Positions 45,647-55,128 of a stretch of 64,000 nt of DNA are shown piece by piece; the stretch's first letter is position 1, and each line of letters opens with the position of its first letter. The stretch is from NCBI RefSeq assembly GCF_003719825.1, contig NZ_RIBS01000001.1, positions 124,001 to 188,000 of the forward strand. Direction: 5' to 3'. This DNA comes from Montanilutibacter psychrotolerans (GTDB taxonomy: Bacteria > Pseudomonadota > Gammaproteobacteria > Xanthomonadales > Xanthomonadaceae). The notes under the pieces are model-generated. The model searched no databases and had not been told where the DNA came from. It saw only the letters and a list, made by a program, of their open reading frames with translations. The position numbers and the translations under genes are program-made.

Positions 45647-48127
45647 TCAGGCCGCCGCGCGATTCTCGCGTGGCAGGTGCCGGTAGCCCGCCGAACGCAG
45701 TTCTTCGGTGTCGAAGTCGTCGACGGCGATCGTGTCGATCGTCATCTCGCGCAGCTCCTCGAGCTGGCGGCGTTCCTCGGCGGTGATCCAGCCTTCGCGG
45801 ACGCCTTCGTCGAGCTGCTTGTCGAAGTCCAGCGCCTCGATGTCGCTGTTCTTGAGCGCCTTGAGGAACTTGCGCTCCACCGGCTCGGCCAGGATCACCT
45901 TCTGCAGGTAGCTGTTGATGCGGCCTGCCGGGTTGTTTTCGCACGGCGTGGTGAAGATGCCCACAGCCAGGCGGTCACGCGCTTCGTTGGGCGACATCAG
46001 CAGGGCGGCAGTCTTGTGGCCGAGACGGTCGCTGGGCGCCTGTGCGCGGCGGCCCCACGGGAACACCAGCATCCACATCAGCCAGCCGATCGGACGGATC
46101 GGGAAGTTGCGCAGCGCCGCCGAGAACGCGATCTCGATCTTGTGCACGCTGTTGTGGAACGACCATGCCAGCAACGGCTGGTCGGTCTGCGGACGGCCCT
46201 GGTCCTCGTAACGCTTGAGCATCGCACTGGCGATGTACAGGTGGCTGAGCACGTCACCCAGGCGTCCCGACAGGGACTCCTTGAACTTGAGCTTGCCGCC
46301 GAGCAGCAGCATCGACGTGTCGGCCATGAGTGCCAGCGCTGCCGAGTAGCGGTTGAGCTTGCGGTAGTAGCGGCGCGTGTAGGTGTCGCCCGGGACGGCA
46401 CCGATGCGCGACGAGGTCAACCCGTACCACAACGAGCGCACCGCGTTGGAAATCGCGAAGCCGATGTGACCGAACAGGTTCTTGTCGAACTCGCGCAGGC
46501 GCTCACCTTCGTCGGCCAGGCCGGCGGCCTTCATTTCCTTGAGTACCCACGGATGGCACAGGATCGCGCCCTGACCGAAGATCATCAGCGAGCGCGTCAT
46601 GATGTTGGCGCCCTCGACCGTGATCGCGATCGGCGATGCCTGCCAGCCGCGGCCAAGATAGTTCCTCGGTCCCAGGATGATGCCCTTGCCGCCGTGGATG
46701 TCCATCGCATCCATCGCCGCCTGGCGGCCCATCTCGGTGCAGTGGTACTTGGCGATCGTCGATGGCACGGCGGGCAGCTCGCCGCGCGCGACTGCCGACG
46801 CCGATGCCTCGGCCAGCGCGCTGGCGGCATAGGCGTTGCCGGCGATGCGTGCCAGTGCTTCCTCGACACCCTCGAAGCGGCCAACCGACAGGCCGAACTG
46901 CTTGCGGATGCGCGCATACGCGCCGGTCACCACGGCCGCCATCTTCGATCCGCCGCTGGCGGTGGAGGGCAGGGTGATCGAGCGGCCGATCGAGAGGCAT
47001 TCGACCAGCATCTGCCAGCCCTTGCCGGCGCAGGCTTCGCCACCGATCAGCTGGCTCAGCGGGATGAACACGTCGCGGCCCTGGATCGGGCCGTTCTGGA
47101 ACGTGGAATTGAGCGGGAAGTGGCGGCGACCGATGTCGACACCCGCGGTGTCGCGTGGCAGCAGCGCCAGGGTGATGCCGATGTCGCGCTTGTCGCCGAG
47201 CAGGCCGTCCGGGTCGTACATGCGGAACGCCAGGCCGATCAGCGTGGCGACCGGCGCCAGCGTGATGTAGCGCTTGTCGAAGGTCAGTTTGACGCCGACG
47301 ACCTTCGCACCGTTCCAGTCACCGGTGCAGACGATGCCGTAGTCGGGGATCGAGGTGGCATCCGAGCCGGCCCACGGACCGGTCAGGCCGAAGCACGGGA
47401 CTTCACGGCCGTCGGCAAGGCGCGGCAGGTAGTAGTCCTTTTGTTCGGTCGTGCCGTAGTGCATCAGCAGTTCGGCCGGGCCCAGCGAGTTGGGCACGCC
47501 GACGGTGGAGCTGACCACGCTCGACACCGAGGCCAGCTTCTGGATGACCTTGTGGTTGGCCAGCGCGGTGAAGCCCAGGCCGCCGTATTCCTTCGGCACG
47601 ATCATGCCGAAGAAGCGATTCTTCTTGATGAAGTCCCACAGCTCGGGCTGCAGGTCGGCGTGGACGTGGGTGATCTCCCAGTCGTTGGTCATCCGGCACA
47701 GCTCCTCGACCGGGCCGTCGAGGAAGGCCTGTTCCTCGGCGGTCAGCGTGGGCTTGGGCTGGCTCAGCAGCACGTTCCAGTCGGGCTTGCCGGAAAACAG
47801 CTCGCCCTCGAAACCGACCGTGCCGGCCTCGAGCGCGACCCGCTCGGTTTCCGACAGCGGCGGCAGGATCTTCGTGTAGAACTTCAGCAGCGGAGCAGTG
47901 ATGAACGGCAGACGGAACTGCGGCAGCAGCAGCGGCACCGACACCAGCACCACCACCGCCGTGGCGATGAGGGTCGCCGTCGGATTGGCACCGAACAGCC
48001 AGCAACCCAGCAGCGCGGTGATGGTCAGCGCCGCCCACACTGGCAGGCGCAGGCGGTGATAGGCGGCGATCGCACCGATCAGCAGGAATGCGATGAAGGG
48101 AACCGCGATGGCGATCAGGGAACTCAT
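45647..48127 (-). CDS. fadE: Acyl-CoA dehydrogenase FadE
   Basis: 826 aa, close to E. coli FadE (814). It catalyses the first step of beta-oxidation, passing electrons to the respiratory chain. Two or three N-terminal hydrophobic helices (about residues 2-60) anchor it to the membrane. The acyl-CoA dehydrogenase core follows (FFGMIVPKEYGGLGF, CFGLTGPWAGSDATSIPDYG, DIHGGKGIILGPRNYLGRGW), and then the FadE-specific C-terminal domain. ATG 48127 has GGAGC upstream. It is divergent from a TetR regulator with a palindrome between them. Confidence 0.94.
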   Translation of the reverse strand: MSSLIAIAVPFIAFLLIGAIAAYHRLRLPVWAALTITALLGCWLFGANPTATLIATAVVVLVSVPLLLPQFRLPFITAPLLKFYTKILPPLSETERVALEAGTVGFEGELFSGKPDWNVLLSQPKPTLTAEEQAFLDGPVEELCRMTNDWEITHVHADLQPELWDFIKKNRFFGMIVPKEYGGLGFTALANHKVIQKLASVSSVVSSTVGVPNSLGPAELLMHYGTTEQKDYYLPRLADGREVPCFGLTGPWAGSDATSIPDYGIVCTGDWNGAKVVGVKLTFDKRYITLAPVATLIGLAFRMYDPDGLLGDKRDIGITLALLPRDTAGVDIGRRHFPLNSTFQNGPIQGRDVFIPLSQLIGGEACAGKGWQMLVECLSIGRSITLPSTASGGSKMAAVVTGAYARIRKQFGLSVGRFEGVEEALARIAGNAYAASALAEASASAVARGELPAVPSTIAKYHCTEMGRQAAMDAMDIHGGKGIILGPRNYLGRGWQASPIAITVEGANIMTRSLMIFGQGAILCHPWVLKEMKAAGLADEGERLREFDKNLFGHIGFAISNAVRSLWYGLTSSRIGAVPGDTYTRRYYRKLNRYSAALALMADTSMLLLGGKLKFKESLSGRLGDVLSHLYIASAMLKRYEDQGRPQTDQPLLAWSFHNSVHKIEIAFSAALRNFPIRPIGWLMWMLVFPWGRRAQAPSDRLGHKTAALLMSPNEARDRLAVGIFTTPCENNPAGRINSYLQKVILAEPVERKFLKALKNSDIEALDFDKQLDEGVREGWITAEERRQLEELREMTIDTIAVDDFDTEELRSAGYRHLPRENRAAA

Positions 48128-48269
48128 GTTGGTGCTCCAGCGGGCGACGCGGGCCCGCAACGGCTGACGGATTGAGACAGTTTGCTGGTGGGCGCGTGAT
48201 GTCGTTGCACTGCCGATGTTCTCCAGCGAGGACACGGACGGTATTCAAACAAGAGCATCAAACACTCAA

Positions 48270-48285
48270 CATACGCACGAGTATG
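48270..48285. promoter_or_regulatory. Palindrome between fadE and the TetR gene
   Basis: CATAC (48270-48274) and GTATG (48281-48285) form a perfect 5-bp inverted repeat around six bases in the 244-base divergent control region. It could be the operator of the TetR-type regulator encoded to its right. The surrounding stretch is A+T-rich compared with the window. Confidence 0.4.
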
Positions 48286-48371
48286 GTTTTGTGGGACGGG
48301 TCCTGTCAACCGGGCAGCAGCCAGGCTGCGTACTGTTCCCGGCGGGGGCGTATGGTTAGAATTGTCGCCCT

Positions 48372-48977
48372 ATGACCGACTCCGCACAGATCAAGCAAGA
48401 CACGCCCCGCCACGAGCGCAGCGGTCGGCTCAGTGCCGATGACTGGGCCCAGGCGGCACTCGACCTGATCGCAGAACAAGGCGTCGCTGCCGTGGCGGTG
48501 GAGCCACTCGCGCGCCGACTCGGCGTGACCAAGGGCAGCTTCTACTGGCACTTTCCATCGCGCGATGCGCTGCTGGTCGCCGCGCTCGAGCGCTGGGAGA
48601 AAGTCGAGCAGGAGATGGTGTTCGGGAAGCTCGAGGCCATCCCCGACGCCAGTCAGCGCCTGCGCTCGCTGTTCGACATGGTCGCCCACGAGTTCAAGTC
48701 GCACATCATCTATTCCGAGCTGCTCAAGGCGCTCGACCACCCGGCCGTCCAGCCGGTGATCGGTCGCGTCTCCGAGCGGCGCATGGACTACCTCACCGCT
48801 TCCTTCCGCCAGGCCGGCCTCAACCGCAACGACGCCCAGCACCGCGCGCGCCTTGCCTATGCCGCCTACGTCGGATTCCTGCAGCTCAACCTCCAGCTGC
48901 ACCAGACGCGCCTGCAACACGATGAGTTCGAGGCCTACGTCGAACACGTCATGGCGACGCTGATTCCTGTTTCCTGA
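48372..48977 (+). CDS. TetR-family transcriptional regulator
   Basis: 201 aa. The N-terminal helix-turn-helix is clear (DLIAEQGVAAVAVEPLARRL, then GVTKGSFYWHFPSRDALL), followed by an all-helical ligand-binding domain. It is divergently transcribed from fadE and is therefore probably its repressor, responding to acyl-CoA or fatty acid; this is inferred from position only. The palindrome at 48270-48285 is a candidate operator. Confidence 0.88.
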   Translation: MTDSAQIKQDTPRHERSGRLSADDWAQAALDLIAEQGVAAVAVEPLARRLGVTKGSFYWHFPSRDALLVAALERWEKVEQEMVFGKLEAIPDASQRLRSLFDMVAHEFKSHIIYSELLKALDHPAVQPVIGRVSERRMDYLTASFRQAGLNRNDAQHRARLAYAAYVGFLQLNLQLHQTRLQHDEFEAYVEHVMATLIPVS

Positions 48978-49024
48978 TTGCACCTCCTGGTCGCACCTTT
49001 CCGTTTCGCTTGGAGCACATTGCC

Positions 49025-50815
49025 GTGAATGCACTTTCGCAAGACGTTTCCGCTTCTGCCGCCGGCAGTCGCCTGCCCGCCCTGAACGACTGGGTTGCCC
49101 AGGTCGCTGCACTGACCCGGCCCGATTCGATCCGGTGGTGCGACGGCAGCGATGCCGAGAGCGAAGCGTTGGTTGCGAAGATGCAGGCAGACGGCACGCT
49201 GCTGCCCCTGAACGCCGATACCCATCCCAACAGCTGGCTGCACCGCTCGCACCCCGATGACGTCGCGCGCGTGGAGCACCTGACCTTCGTGTGCACGTCC
49301 GAGCAGGACGACGCGGGTCCGAACAACCACTGGATGGCGCCGGCCGATGGCCACGCGCAGATGGACGCACTGTTCGACGGTTGCATGCAGGGCCGCACGA
49401 TGTACGTCGTGCCGTACTGCATGGGCCCGATCGACTCGCCGCTGGCGCGTTGCGGCGTGGAAATCACCGACAGCCCGTACGTGGTGGCCAACATGGGCAT
49501 CATGACCCGCATGGGCGCGCAGGCGTTGGCGCGCATCGAACGTGAAGGCACGTTCGTGAAGGGCTTGCACTCGATCGGCGAACTCGATCCGAACCGCCGC
49601 TACATCATGCATTTCCCCGAAGAACTGACGATCAAGTCGTTCGGTTCGGGCTACGGCGGCAATGCGCTGCTGGGCAAGAAATGCCATGCGCTGCGCATTG
49701 CATCGCACCAGGCCAAGAGCGAAGGCTGGCTGGCCGAACACATGCTGATCCTCGGCATCGAGAATCCGCAGGGCGAGACGCACTACGTCGCCGCGGCGTT
49801 CCCGTCGGCGTGCGGCAAGACCAACCTGGCGATGCTGATTCCGCCGGAAGGCTATCGCAGCGCCGGCTGGAAGGTCTGGACGATTGGCGACGACATCTGC
49901 TGGATGCGCCCGGGCGCCGACGGCCGCCTGTACGCGATCAACCCGGAGGCCGGCTTCTTCGGCGTGGCTCCCGGCACGTCGGCCAAGTCCAACCCGAATG
50001 CACTGAAGTCGATCCAGCGCAACACCATCTTCACCAACGTCGGCGTCACGGCCGACAACCAGCCGTGGTGGGAAGGCCTGGACAACGGCCAGGTGCCGGT
50101 GACCGACTGGCGTGGCGAGGCGTACGACGCCGCCAAGCGTCCGGCCGCACACCCGAACTCGCGCTTCACCGTGTCGGCCAAGCAGTGTCCCAGTTATTCC
50201 GAGAAGGCCGAAGATGCACAGGGCGTGCCGATCAGCGCGATCGTGTTCGGCGGTCGCCGCGCTTCGCTGGTGCCGCTGGTGTTTGAAGCGCGCGACTGGA
50301 CCCACGGCGTGCTGGTAGGCGCGGCGATGGGCTCGGAGACGACCGCAGCCGCCACCGGCGCTGTCGGCGTGATGCGCCGCGATCCGATGGCGATGAAGCC
50401 GTTCTGCGGCTACAACTTCGCCGACTACTTCAGCCACTGGCTGTCGTTCGACAACGGCGCCGCGCAGCTGCCCAAGGTCTTCCACGTCAACTGGTTCCGC
50501 AAGAGCGACGAAGGCAAGTTCCTGTGGCCGGGTTTCGGCGACAACCTGCGCGTGCTCGAGTGGATGATCGGTCGCGTGAAGGGCGAGGCCGGTGCGGTCG
50601 AGACCCCGATCGGCCACCTGCCGGCGGTCACCGACCTCAACCTCGACGGCGTCGAGCTCAGCGACGAAGGCAAGGACAAGCTGTTCGGCTTCGACCAGGG
50701 CGCCTGGCAGGCAGAGTTCGCCAGCATCGGTGAGTACCTGGACGAATACGGCCCGCGCATGCCGCAGGCGCTCAAGGACGAACAACAGCGCATCGCGCGG
50801 TTGCTCGCGGGCTGA
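49025..50815 (+). CDS. pckG: Phosphoenolpyruvate carboxykinase (GTP)
   Basis: 596-aa cytoplasmic enzyme converting oxaloacetate to phosphoenolpyruvate with GTP, the entry to gluconeogenesis. The GTP-type is shown by the length, by FPSACGKTNLAML (P-loop and reactive Cys), and by YGGNALLGKKCHALRIAS and the GDDICWMRPG region. The GTG at 49025 is preferred: GGAG at 49012-49015 is nine bases upstream. Its closeness to fadE fits growth on fatty acids. Confidence 0.95.
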   Translation: MNALSQDVSASAAGSRLPALNDWVAQVAALTRPDSIRWCDGSDAESEALVAKMQADGTLLPLNADTHPNSWLHRSHPDDVARVEHLTFVCTSEQDDAGPNNHWMAPADGHAQMDALFDGCMQGRTMYVVPYCMGPIDSPLARCGVEITDSPYVVANMGIMTRMGAQALARIEREGTFVKGLHSIGELDPNRRYIMHFPEELTIKSFGSGYGGNALLGKKCHALRIASHQAKSEGWLAEHMLILGIENPQGETHYVAAAFPSACGKTNLAMLIPPEGYRSAGWKVWTIGDDICWMRPGADGRLYAINPEAGFFGVAPGTSAKSNPNALKSIQRNTIFTNVGVTADNQPWWEGLDNGQVPVTDWRGEAYDAAKRPAAHPNSRFTVSAKQCPSYSEKAEDAQGVPISAIVFGGRRASLVPLVFEARDWTHGVLVGAAMGSETTAAATGAVGVMRRDPMAMKPFCGYNFADYFSHWLSFDNGAAQLPKVFHVNWFRKSDEGKFLWPGFGDNLRVLEWMIGRVKGEAGAVETPIGHLPAVTDLNLDGVELSDEGKDKLFGFDQGAWQAEFASIGEYLDEYGPRMPQALKDEQQRIARLLAG

Positions 50816-50823
50816 CAGAACCA

Positions 50824-51414
50824 ATGCCATCGAACCCCGCCGCGCTCGCGGCCAGTCGTGAATTCGAGATCGACGGCCGCCCGCTGCGGGTGTTCGATGG
50901 CCAGCTTGGCAACGTCGGCGACTACGTGCAGGGACTGGCGCGCGCCGCGTTCACGCGCACCGAGATCGCCCGCCCCGAAACCGCCGAGTACAAGCACTGG
51001 GCGACCGAGATCAAGCTCGAAGCGTTGGTCCATCAGCCCATCTTCGAACTGACCCGGCGCGCGGTGCTGGCGTTCACCTCGACCGGTTTCGGCTACCGGC
51101 CGTACCGCGCGTACACCAATGTCGCCAGTTACGGCGACATGCTGTTCACCCACACCGATTGCCTGCCTGACCAGCACGACCTGACCGCGCTGTGGTACCT
51201 GTGCGAGCGCTGGGACCTGGAGTGGGGCGGCGAAACGATGTTCTACGACAGCCAGGACGAAGTGGCCGTCGCGCTGACGCCGAAGCCGGGACGGCTGGTG
51301 GTGTTCGATGGTGCGATCAAGCACGTGGGTCGCCCCCCGAGCCGGATCTGCTACACCCCGCGCTACACGTTTGCGATCAAGTTCGAGCGCGTCGCGATCG
51401 GATCTGGCCCATGA
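50824..51414 (+). CDS. 2-oxoglutarate/Fe(II)-dependent oxygenase
   Basis: 196 aa with the jelly-roll facial triad: His110 and Asp112 in FTHTDC, His167 in AIKHVGRPP, and Arg180 in YTPRYTF as the probable 2-oxoglutarate-binding residue. It resembles SM-20/prolyl-hydroxylase-type 2OG oxygenases. It starts eight bases after pckG and its stop overlaps the ATG of the TPR-sulfotransferase gene, so those two are surely co-expressed. A hydroxylation substrate, protein or small molecule, is unknown. Confidence 0.85.
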   Translation: MPSNPAALAASREFEIDGRPLRVFDGQLGNVGDYVQGLARAAFTRTEIARPETAEYKHWATEIKLEALVHQPIFELTRRAVLAFTSTGFGYRPYRAYTNVASYGDMLFTHTDCLPDQHDLTALWYLCERWDLEWGGETMFYDSQDEVAVALTPKPGRLVVFDGAIKHVGRPPSRICYTPRYTFAIKFERVAIGSGP

Positions 51415-52982
51415 GCGAACAGGATGTGCAGAAGCTCTGGCGACAGGGCGAGGAATACGCGCGCCAGGGCCAGGCCAACGCGGCGTTGTCGGCTTACGAG
51501 GCGCTGATCGCGATCAAGCCCGATCACGTGCTCGGACTGTTGCGCGCCTCGCGCATCGCCCAATCGCTGGGTCGTTACCGGGTTGGTCACGGTTACGTGA
51601 TGCGAGCACTGGCTGAGCGTCCGAGCGGCGAGGAAGCCGTACTGACGCTGGCGCGCGCGTTGCGCATGTACAACGAGCCCGGGGCGTTGCTCGAATGCGT
51701 GCAGCATTCGCGTTGGCGCGAGCGCCGTTCGGCCGAATGGCTGACCGAGCTGGCGATGCTGGTCAGCACCATCGGCGACAACCATCTGGCCATGCAACTG
51801 CTCGACCTGGCGATCGTGCGCGACCCGCGCCACCCGCCAACGCGCTACTTCCGCGGTGTGGTGCAGATGTTCTTCGGCGACATGGACGCGGCAGAGCGCG
51901 AGCTTGAGTTGTGCATCGCACGCGCGCCCGGATTCGCCCAGGCGCACTGGGTCCTGTCGCGGCTGCGCAAGCAGACCGAAAACAACCACCACGTCGATCG
52001 CATGGCCCAGCAGTTCCGCGCGATTCCGCGTGGCGGCGACTCCGAGGTGTACCTCTCGTTCGCGATGCACAACGAGCTGCACGACCTGGGCCGCCATGAC
52101 GAGTCCTGGCGTGCGCTCGACAACGGTTGCCGGCTCAAGCGACGGCTGGCCCCGCACAACCGCGGCGATGCCCAGCGCATGTACGACGGCCTGCAGTCGC
52201 TGTGCGATGCCGGGTTCGTGCAGGCGCATGCCCCGGTGGAACCGGAGCAGGCGCCGTTCGTGCCGGTATTCATCGTCGGCATGCACCGGTCCGGCAGCAC
52301 CTTGCTGGAACAACTGCTCGGTGGCCACCCGCAGGTGGCCGACGGCGGCGAAACCTATTCGTTCACCACCCAGATGCGGTACGCCGCCGACTACCGCAAC
52401 AACGGCGTGCTGGACGCCGAACTGGTGCGCCGCGCCGCCGAAGTCGATTACGAACTGGTCGGCAGCCGCTTCCTGGCGCACAGCCAGTGGCGCGCCAAGG
52501 GCAAGCCCTACCTGACCGAAAAGCTGCCGTCGAACTTCCTCAACCTGGGCTTCATCGCCAGGGCGCTGCCGCAGGCGCGGATCCTGCACATGGTGCGCGA
52601 CCCGCTCGACACCTGCTTCTCGAACCTGCGCACGATGTTCTCCGACGTCAACACGTTCTCGTACGACCAGGCCGAACTGGCGGAGTGGTTCGGGCAGTAC
52701 CGCCGCCTCATGGCGCACTGGCATTCGGTGATGCCCGGCCGCGTGCTCGATGTGCACTACGACGCACTGGTCGCCGATCCCGAGGCGGTGATGCGCGGCG
52801 TCCTGGACTTCTGCGACCTGCCGTGGGATGCCGCGGCCACCTCGCTCGATGGGCGCGGGGCGGTGGCAACGGCGAGCAGTCCGCAGATGCGCGGCGGCAT
52901 CATCAAGAACCGCAGCGCCGCCTGGGCGCCGTACGAAGCGCAACTGCAGCCGCTCATCAACGGGCTTTCCGGGCTGGCGTGA
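51411..52982 (+). CDS. TPR-sulfotransferase
   Basis: 523 aa. Residues about 1-200 are TPR-like helical pairs (AALSAYEALIAIKPDHVLGLL, LAMQLLDLAIVRDPRHPPTRYF). The C-terminal half is a sulfotransferase domain with the 5'-phosphosulfate-binding loop GMHRSGSTLL at 290-299 and a later RDPLDTCFSN, the 3'-phosphate-binding type of motif. Such TPR-sulfotransferases resemble tyrosylprotein sulfotransferase and are common in Xanthomonads, Caulobacters and Sphingomonads. It overlaps the 2OG oxygenase gene, implying sequential modification of one substrate (inference). Confidence 0.88.
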   Translation: MSEQDVQKLWRQGEEYARQGQANAALSAYEALIAIKPDHVLGLLRASRIAQSLGRYRVGHGYVMRALAERPSGEEAVLTLARALRMYNEPGALLECVQHSRWRERRSAEWLTELAMLVSTIGDNHLAMQLLDLAIVRDPRHPPTRYFRGVVQMFFGDMDAAERELELCIARAPGFAQAHWVLSRLRKQTENNHHVDRMAQQFRAIPRGGDSEVYLSFAMHNELHDLGRHDESWRALDNGCRLKRRLAPHNRGDAQRMYDGLQSLCDAGFVQAHAPVEPEQAPFVPVFIVGMHRSGSTLLEQLLGGHPQVADGGETYSFTTQMRYAADYRNNGVLDAELVRRAAEVDYELVGSRFLAHSQWRAKGKPYLTEKLPSNFLNLGFIARALPQARILHMVRDPLDTCFSNLRTMFSDVNTFSYDQAELAEWFGQYRRLMAHWHSVMPGRVLDVHYDALVADPEAVMRGVLDFCDLPWDAAATSLDGRGAVATASSPQMRGGIIKNRSAAWAPYEAQLQPLINGLSGLA

Positions 52983-53118
52983 CCCCCGGGCAGGGCCGGG
53001 GTGGCCAACGGCGGCCGCAACCGCGGCGTCGCGGTGGAGTCAGGACGGGAAGGCGTCGTTCGAGCCAACCTTCGCCACCGCCTTAAACCCTGTGCCGCCT
53101 GCCAGCATCCGACTGGAT

Positions 53119-53706
53119 ATGCTGACCGCCGTGACCGACACGACCAACGAAACCAGCGAGACGACACCACCGGCCTCCGATGAGCGGGAGCTGGTCGCCG
53201 CGGCCTCGCGTGGCGAGGTCGCGGCGTTCGAGACCCTGTACCGGCGTCACGTCGGACGAGTGCTGGGCGTGATCGGGCGCCTTGTCGGCGGACACGGTGC
53301 GCGGGCCGAGGACCTGGCGCAGGAAGCGTTCGTACGTGCCTGGCAGGCGCTGCCGGCGTTCCGTTTCGAGTCGGCGTTTTCGACCTGGCTGCACCGCCTG
53401 GCCGTGACGACCGCGCTGATGGAATTGCGCAGCCGCCGCAGCCGTCCGCAGTTCGACGACGACGAGGCGTTTGAACTGCTCGGCTCGCCCGATTCGGCCG
53501 GTCACGCCACGGCGTTGTCGATGGACCTCGAGCGCGCGGTCGCCACCTTGCCGCCCCGCGCCCGCGCGGTGCTGGTGCTGTACGACGTGGAAGGCTGGAA
53601 GCACGAGGAAATTGCTGCCGAGCTGGGCATGGCGGTCGGCAGCTCGAAAGCCCAGTTGCATCGCGCGCGCGGTCTGCTGCGCGCACGACTTGGAGAAACC
53701 GCATGA
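53119..53706 (+). CDS. ECF RNA polymerase sigma factor
   Basis: 195 aa. The sigma-2 region (ETLYRRHVGRVLGVIGRLVGG, EDLAQEAFVRAWQALP, FSTWLHRLAVTTALM) and sigma-4 region (LPPRARAVLVLYDVEGWKHEEIA, GSSKAQLHRARGLLR) are intact. The start is ATG 53119; GTG 53131 is an alternative. Its stop overlaps the next gene (ATGA), which encodes the probable anti-sigma factor. Confidence 0.9.
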   Translation: MLTAVTDTTNETSETTPPASDERELVAAASRGEVAAFETLYRRHVGRVLGVIGRLVGGHGARAEDLAQEAFVRAWQALPAFRFESAFSTWLHRLAVTTALMELRSRRSRPQFDDDEAFELLGSPDSAGHATALSMDLERAVATLPPRARAVLVLYDVEGWKHEEIAAELGMAVGSSKAQLHRARGLLRARLGETA

Positions 53707-54179
53707 ACCACGACACTCCGTTTCCCGAAGCCCTGCGCTGGCGCCTGCGCGAGATGCGGCGCGATGCCGCACCAGCGACCGATCTCTGGCCCGGCATTGC
53801 GGCACGCCTGCAGCCGCCTGGTCGTGTTGCCGCGATACGCCGGCAGTCGCCCCTGGCCATTGCCGCCAGCCTGCTGCTGGCGGTCGGGCTGGTTGCCGGC
53901 CTCAACCAGGAGCGGCTGTCGCCCACCGCGGCCAGCCAGGCAAGCCTGGTGCAGCGCGAGGCCGACGGCATGGCGCGTCACTACCAGGCGGCGCTGCGCG
54001 AGATTCCGCCGGCCCAGGTGCCGTCGAGCCTGCGTCCTGCGTTTGACGACCTCGACCGCAGCGTCGTGCAGATCCGCGCGGCGTTGGTCCACGAACCCGA
54101 TTCCCTGCGACTGCTCGAGCAGTTGCGCCGTACTTACGACCGACGCCTCGCGCTGGCACAGCGCGTCGCCTACAGCTGA
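53703..54179 (+). CDS. Probable membrane anti-sigma factor
   Basis: 158 aa overlapping the sigma gene by four bases. The N-terminal cytoplasmic part (about 45 aa, with ATDLWPGIAARL) is followed by a single membrane helix (about residues 50-68, SPLAIAASLLLAVGLVAGL). A helical periplasmic domain of about 90 aa comes next. The topology and genetic coupling fit an anti-sigma factor. No ZAS zinc motif (H-x3-C-x2-C) is present, so it is of the non-zinc type, or alternatively a generic membrane regulator. Confidence 0.7.
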   Translation: MNHDTPFPEALRWRLREMRRDAAPATDLWPGIAARLQPPGRVAAIRRQSPLAIAASLLLAVGLVAGLNQERLSPTAASQASLVQREADGMARHYQAALREIPPAQVPSSLRPAFDDLDRSVVQIRAALVHEPDSLRLLEQLRRTYDRRLALAQRVAYS

Positions 54180-54192
54180 CCGGAGAACCGCC

Positions 54193-55122
54193 ATGTCCAA
54201 CCATCGCCCCAGCGGCCACGCCGCCTTGTTCGCCGCCACCTTGCTTGCCGCGGCGGGCAGTCTCCACGCGGCAACGCCGATCGACCAGACGCGACCGTTG
54301 GATCCGCGCGGTCGGATCGAGATCGAGAACCTCAAGGGCAGCATCGAAGTGCGCGCCTGGGATCGTCCCGAGGTGCGCGTCCAGGGCAGCCTCGGCGCGG
54401 GCGTCGAGAAGCTCGAGATCGAGGGCGACGGGAAGCGCCTGATGGTCAAGGTGCGCTACCCGGGTCGCAGCGGCTTCGGCCTGTTCTCCAGTAACGACCG
54501 CACCGAGCCGACCCACCTGGTGCTGAACGTGCCGCTGCGCGCGGACCTGGACATCGATTCGGTGTCGGCACGGGTGCTCGTCGACGGCGTCGCGCCGGGC
54601 GAGCTGTCGATCGACAGCGTCAGCGGCGACGTCACCGTGGCCGCGGCCCCGGGCGAGGCGAATGTCGACAGCGTCAGCGGTGACCTGCGGCTGACGATCA
54701 ACGGCGACAACGTCGCCGTGGAGAGCGTCAGCGGCGACATCGAACTGCGCGGCCGCCTTGGCGGGGAGATTTCGACCGAGAGCGTTTCCGGCAGGATCGA
54801 CATCGCCGTTCAGCCCGGCAGCAGCCTGCGCAAGCTGACGGGCTCGTCGGTCTCGGGCGACATGCGCATCGCCACCGCGCTGGCCGGCAGTGGCCGCATC
54901 GCGCTGGACACGGTCAGCGGTGACATCCGCCTGCGGCTGCCCCGAAACCTGTCGGCCACCGTCACCGGTGAAAGCTTCAGCGGTGACCTCAGCGCGCCGG
55001 GCGCGAACATCGTGCGCCCGAAACATGGCCCCGGCAGCAGCCTGGAGCACCGCTATGGCGGCGGCTCGGCCGAGGTGCGGATCGAGACGTTCTCGGGAGA
55101 CGCGAGTCTGCAGCTGGAGTGA
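54193..55122 (+). CDS. Secreted DUF4097 beta-helix-like protein
   Basis: 309 aa with a signal peptide (cut near LHA-AT). The body consists of about eight repeats of the form (D/E/S)-(S/T)-(V/F)-SG-(D/R), such as IDSVSGDV, VESVSGDI and IETFSGDA, spaced about 18-25 residues apart. This is the DUF4097 right-handed beta-helix pattern, often annotated as putative adhesin. It follows the anti-sigma gene by 13 bases, so it is in the same operon. A periplasmic signalling role with the sigma/anti-sigma pair is possible but unproven. Confidence 0.82.
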   Translation: MSNHRPSGHAALFAATLLAAAGSLHAATPIDQTRPLDPRGRIEIENLKGSIEVRAWDRPEVRVQGSLGAGVEKLEIEGDGKRLMVKVRYPGRSGFGLFSSNDRTEPTHLVLNVPLRADLDIDSVSARVLVDGVAPGELSIDSVSGDVTVAAAPGEANVDSVSGDLRLTINGDNVAVESVSGDIELRGRLGGEISTESVSGRIDIAVQPGSSLRKLTGSSVSGDMRIATALAGSGRIALDTVSGDIRLRLPRNLSATVTGESFSGDLSAPGANIVRPKHGPGSSLEHRYGGGSAEVRIETFSGDASLQLE

Positions 55123-55128
55123 GCGGAC

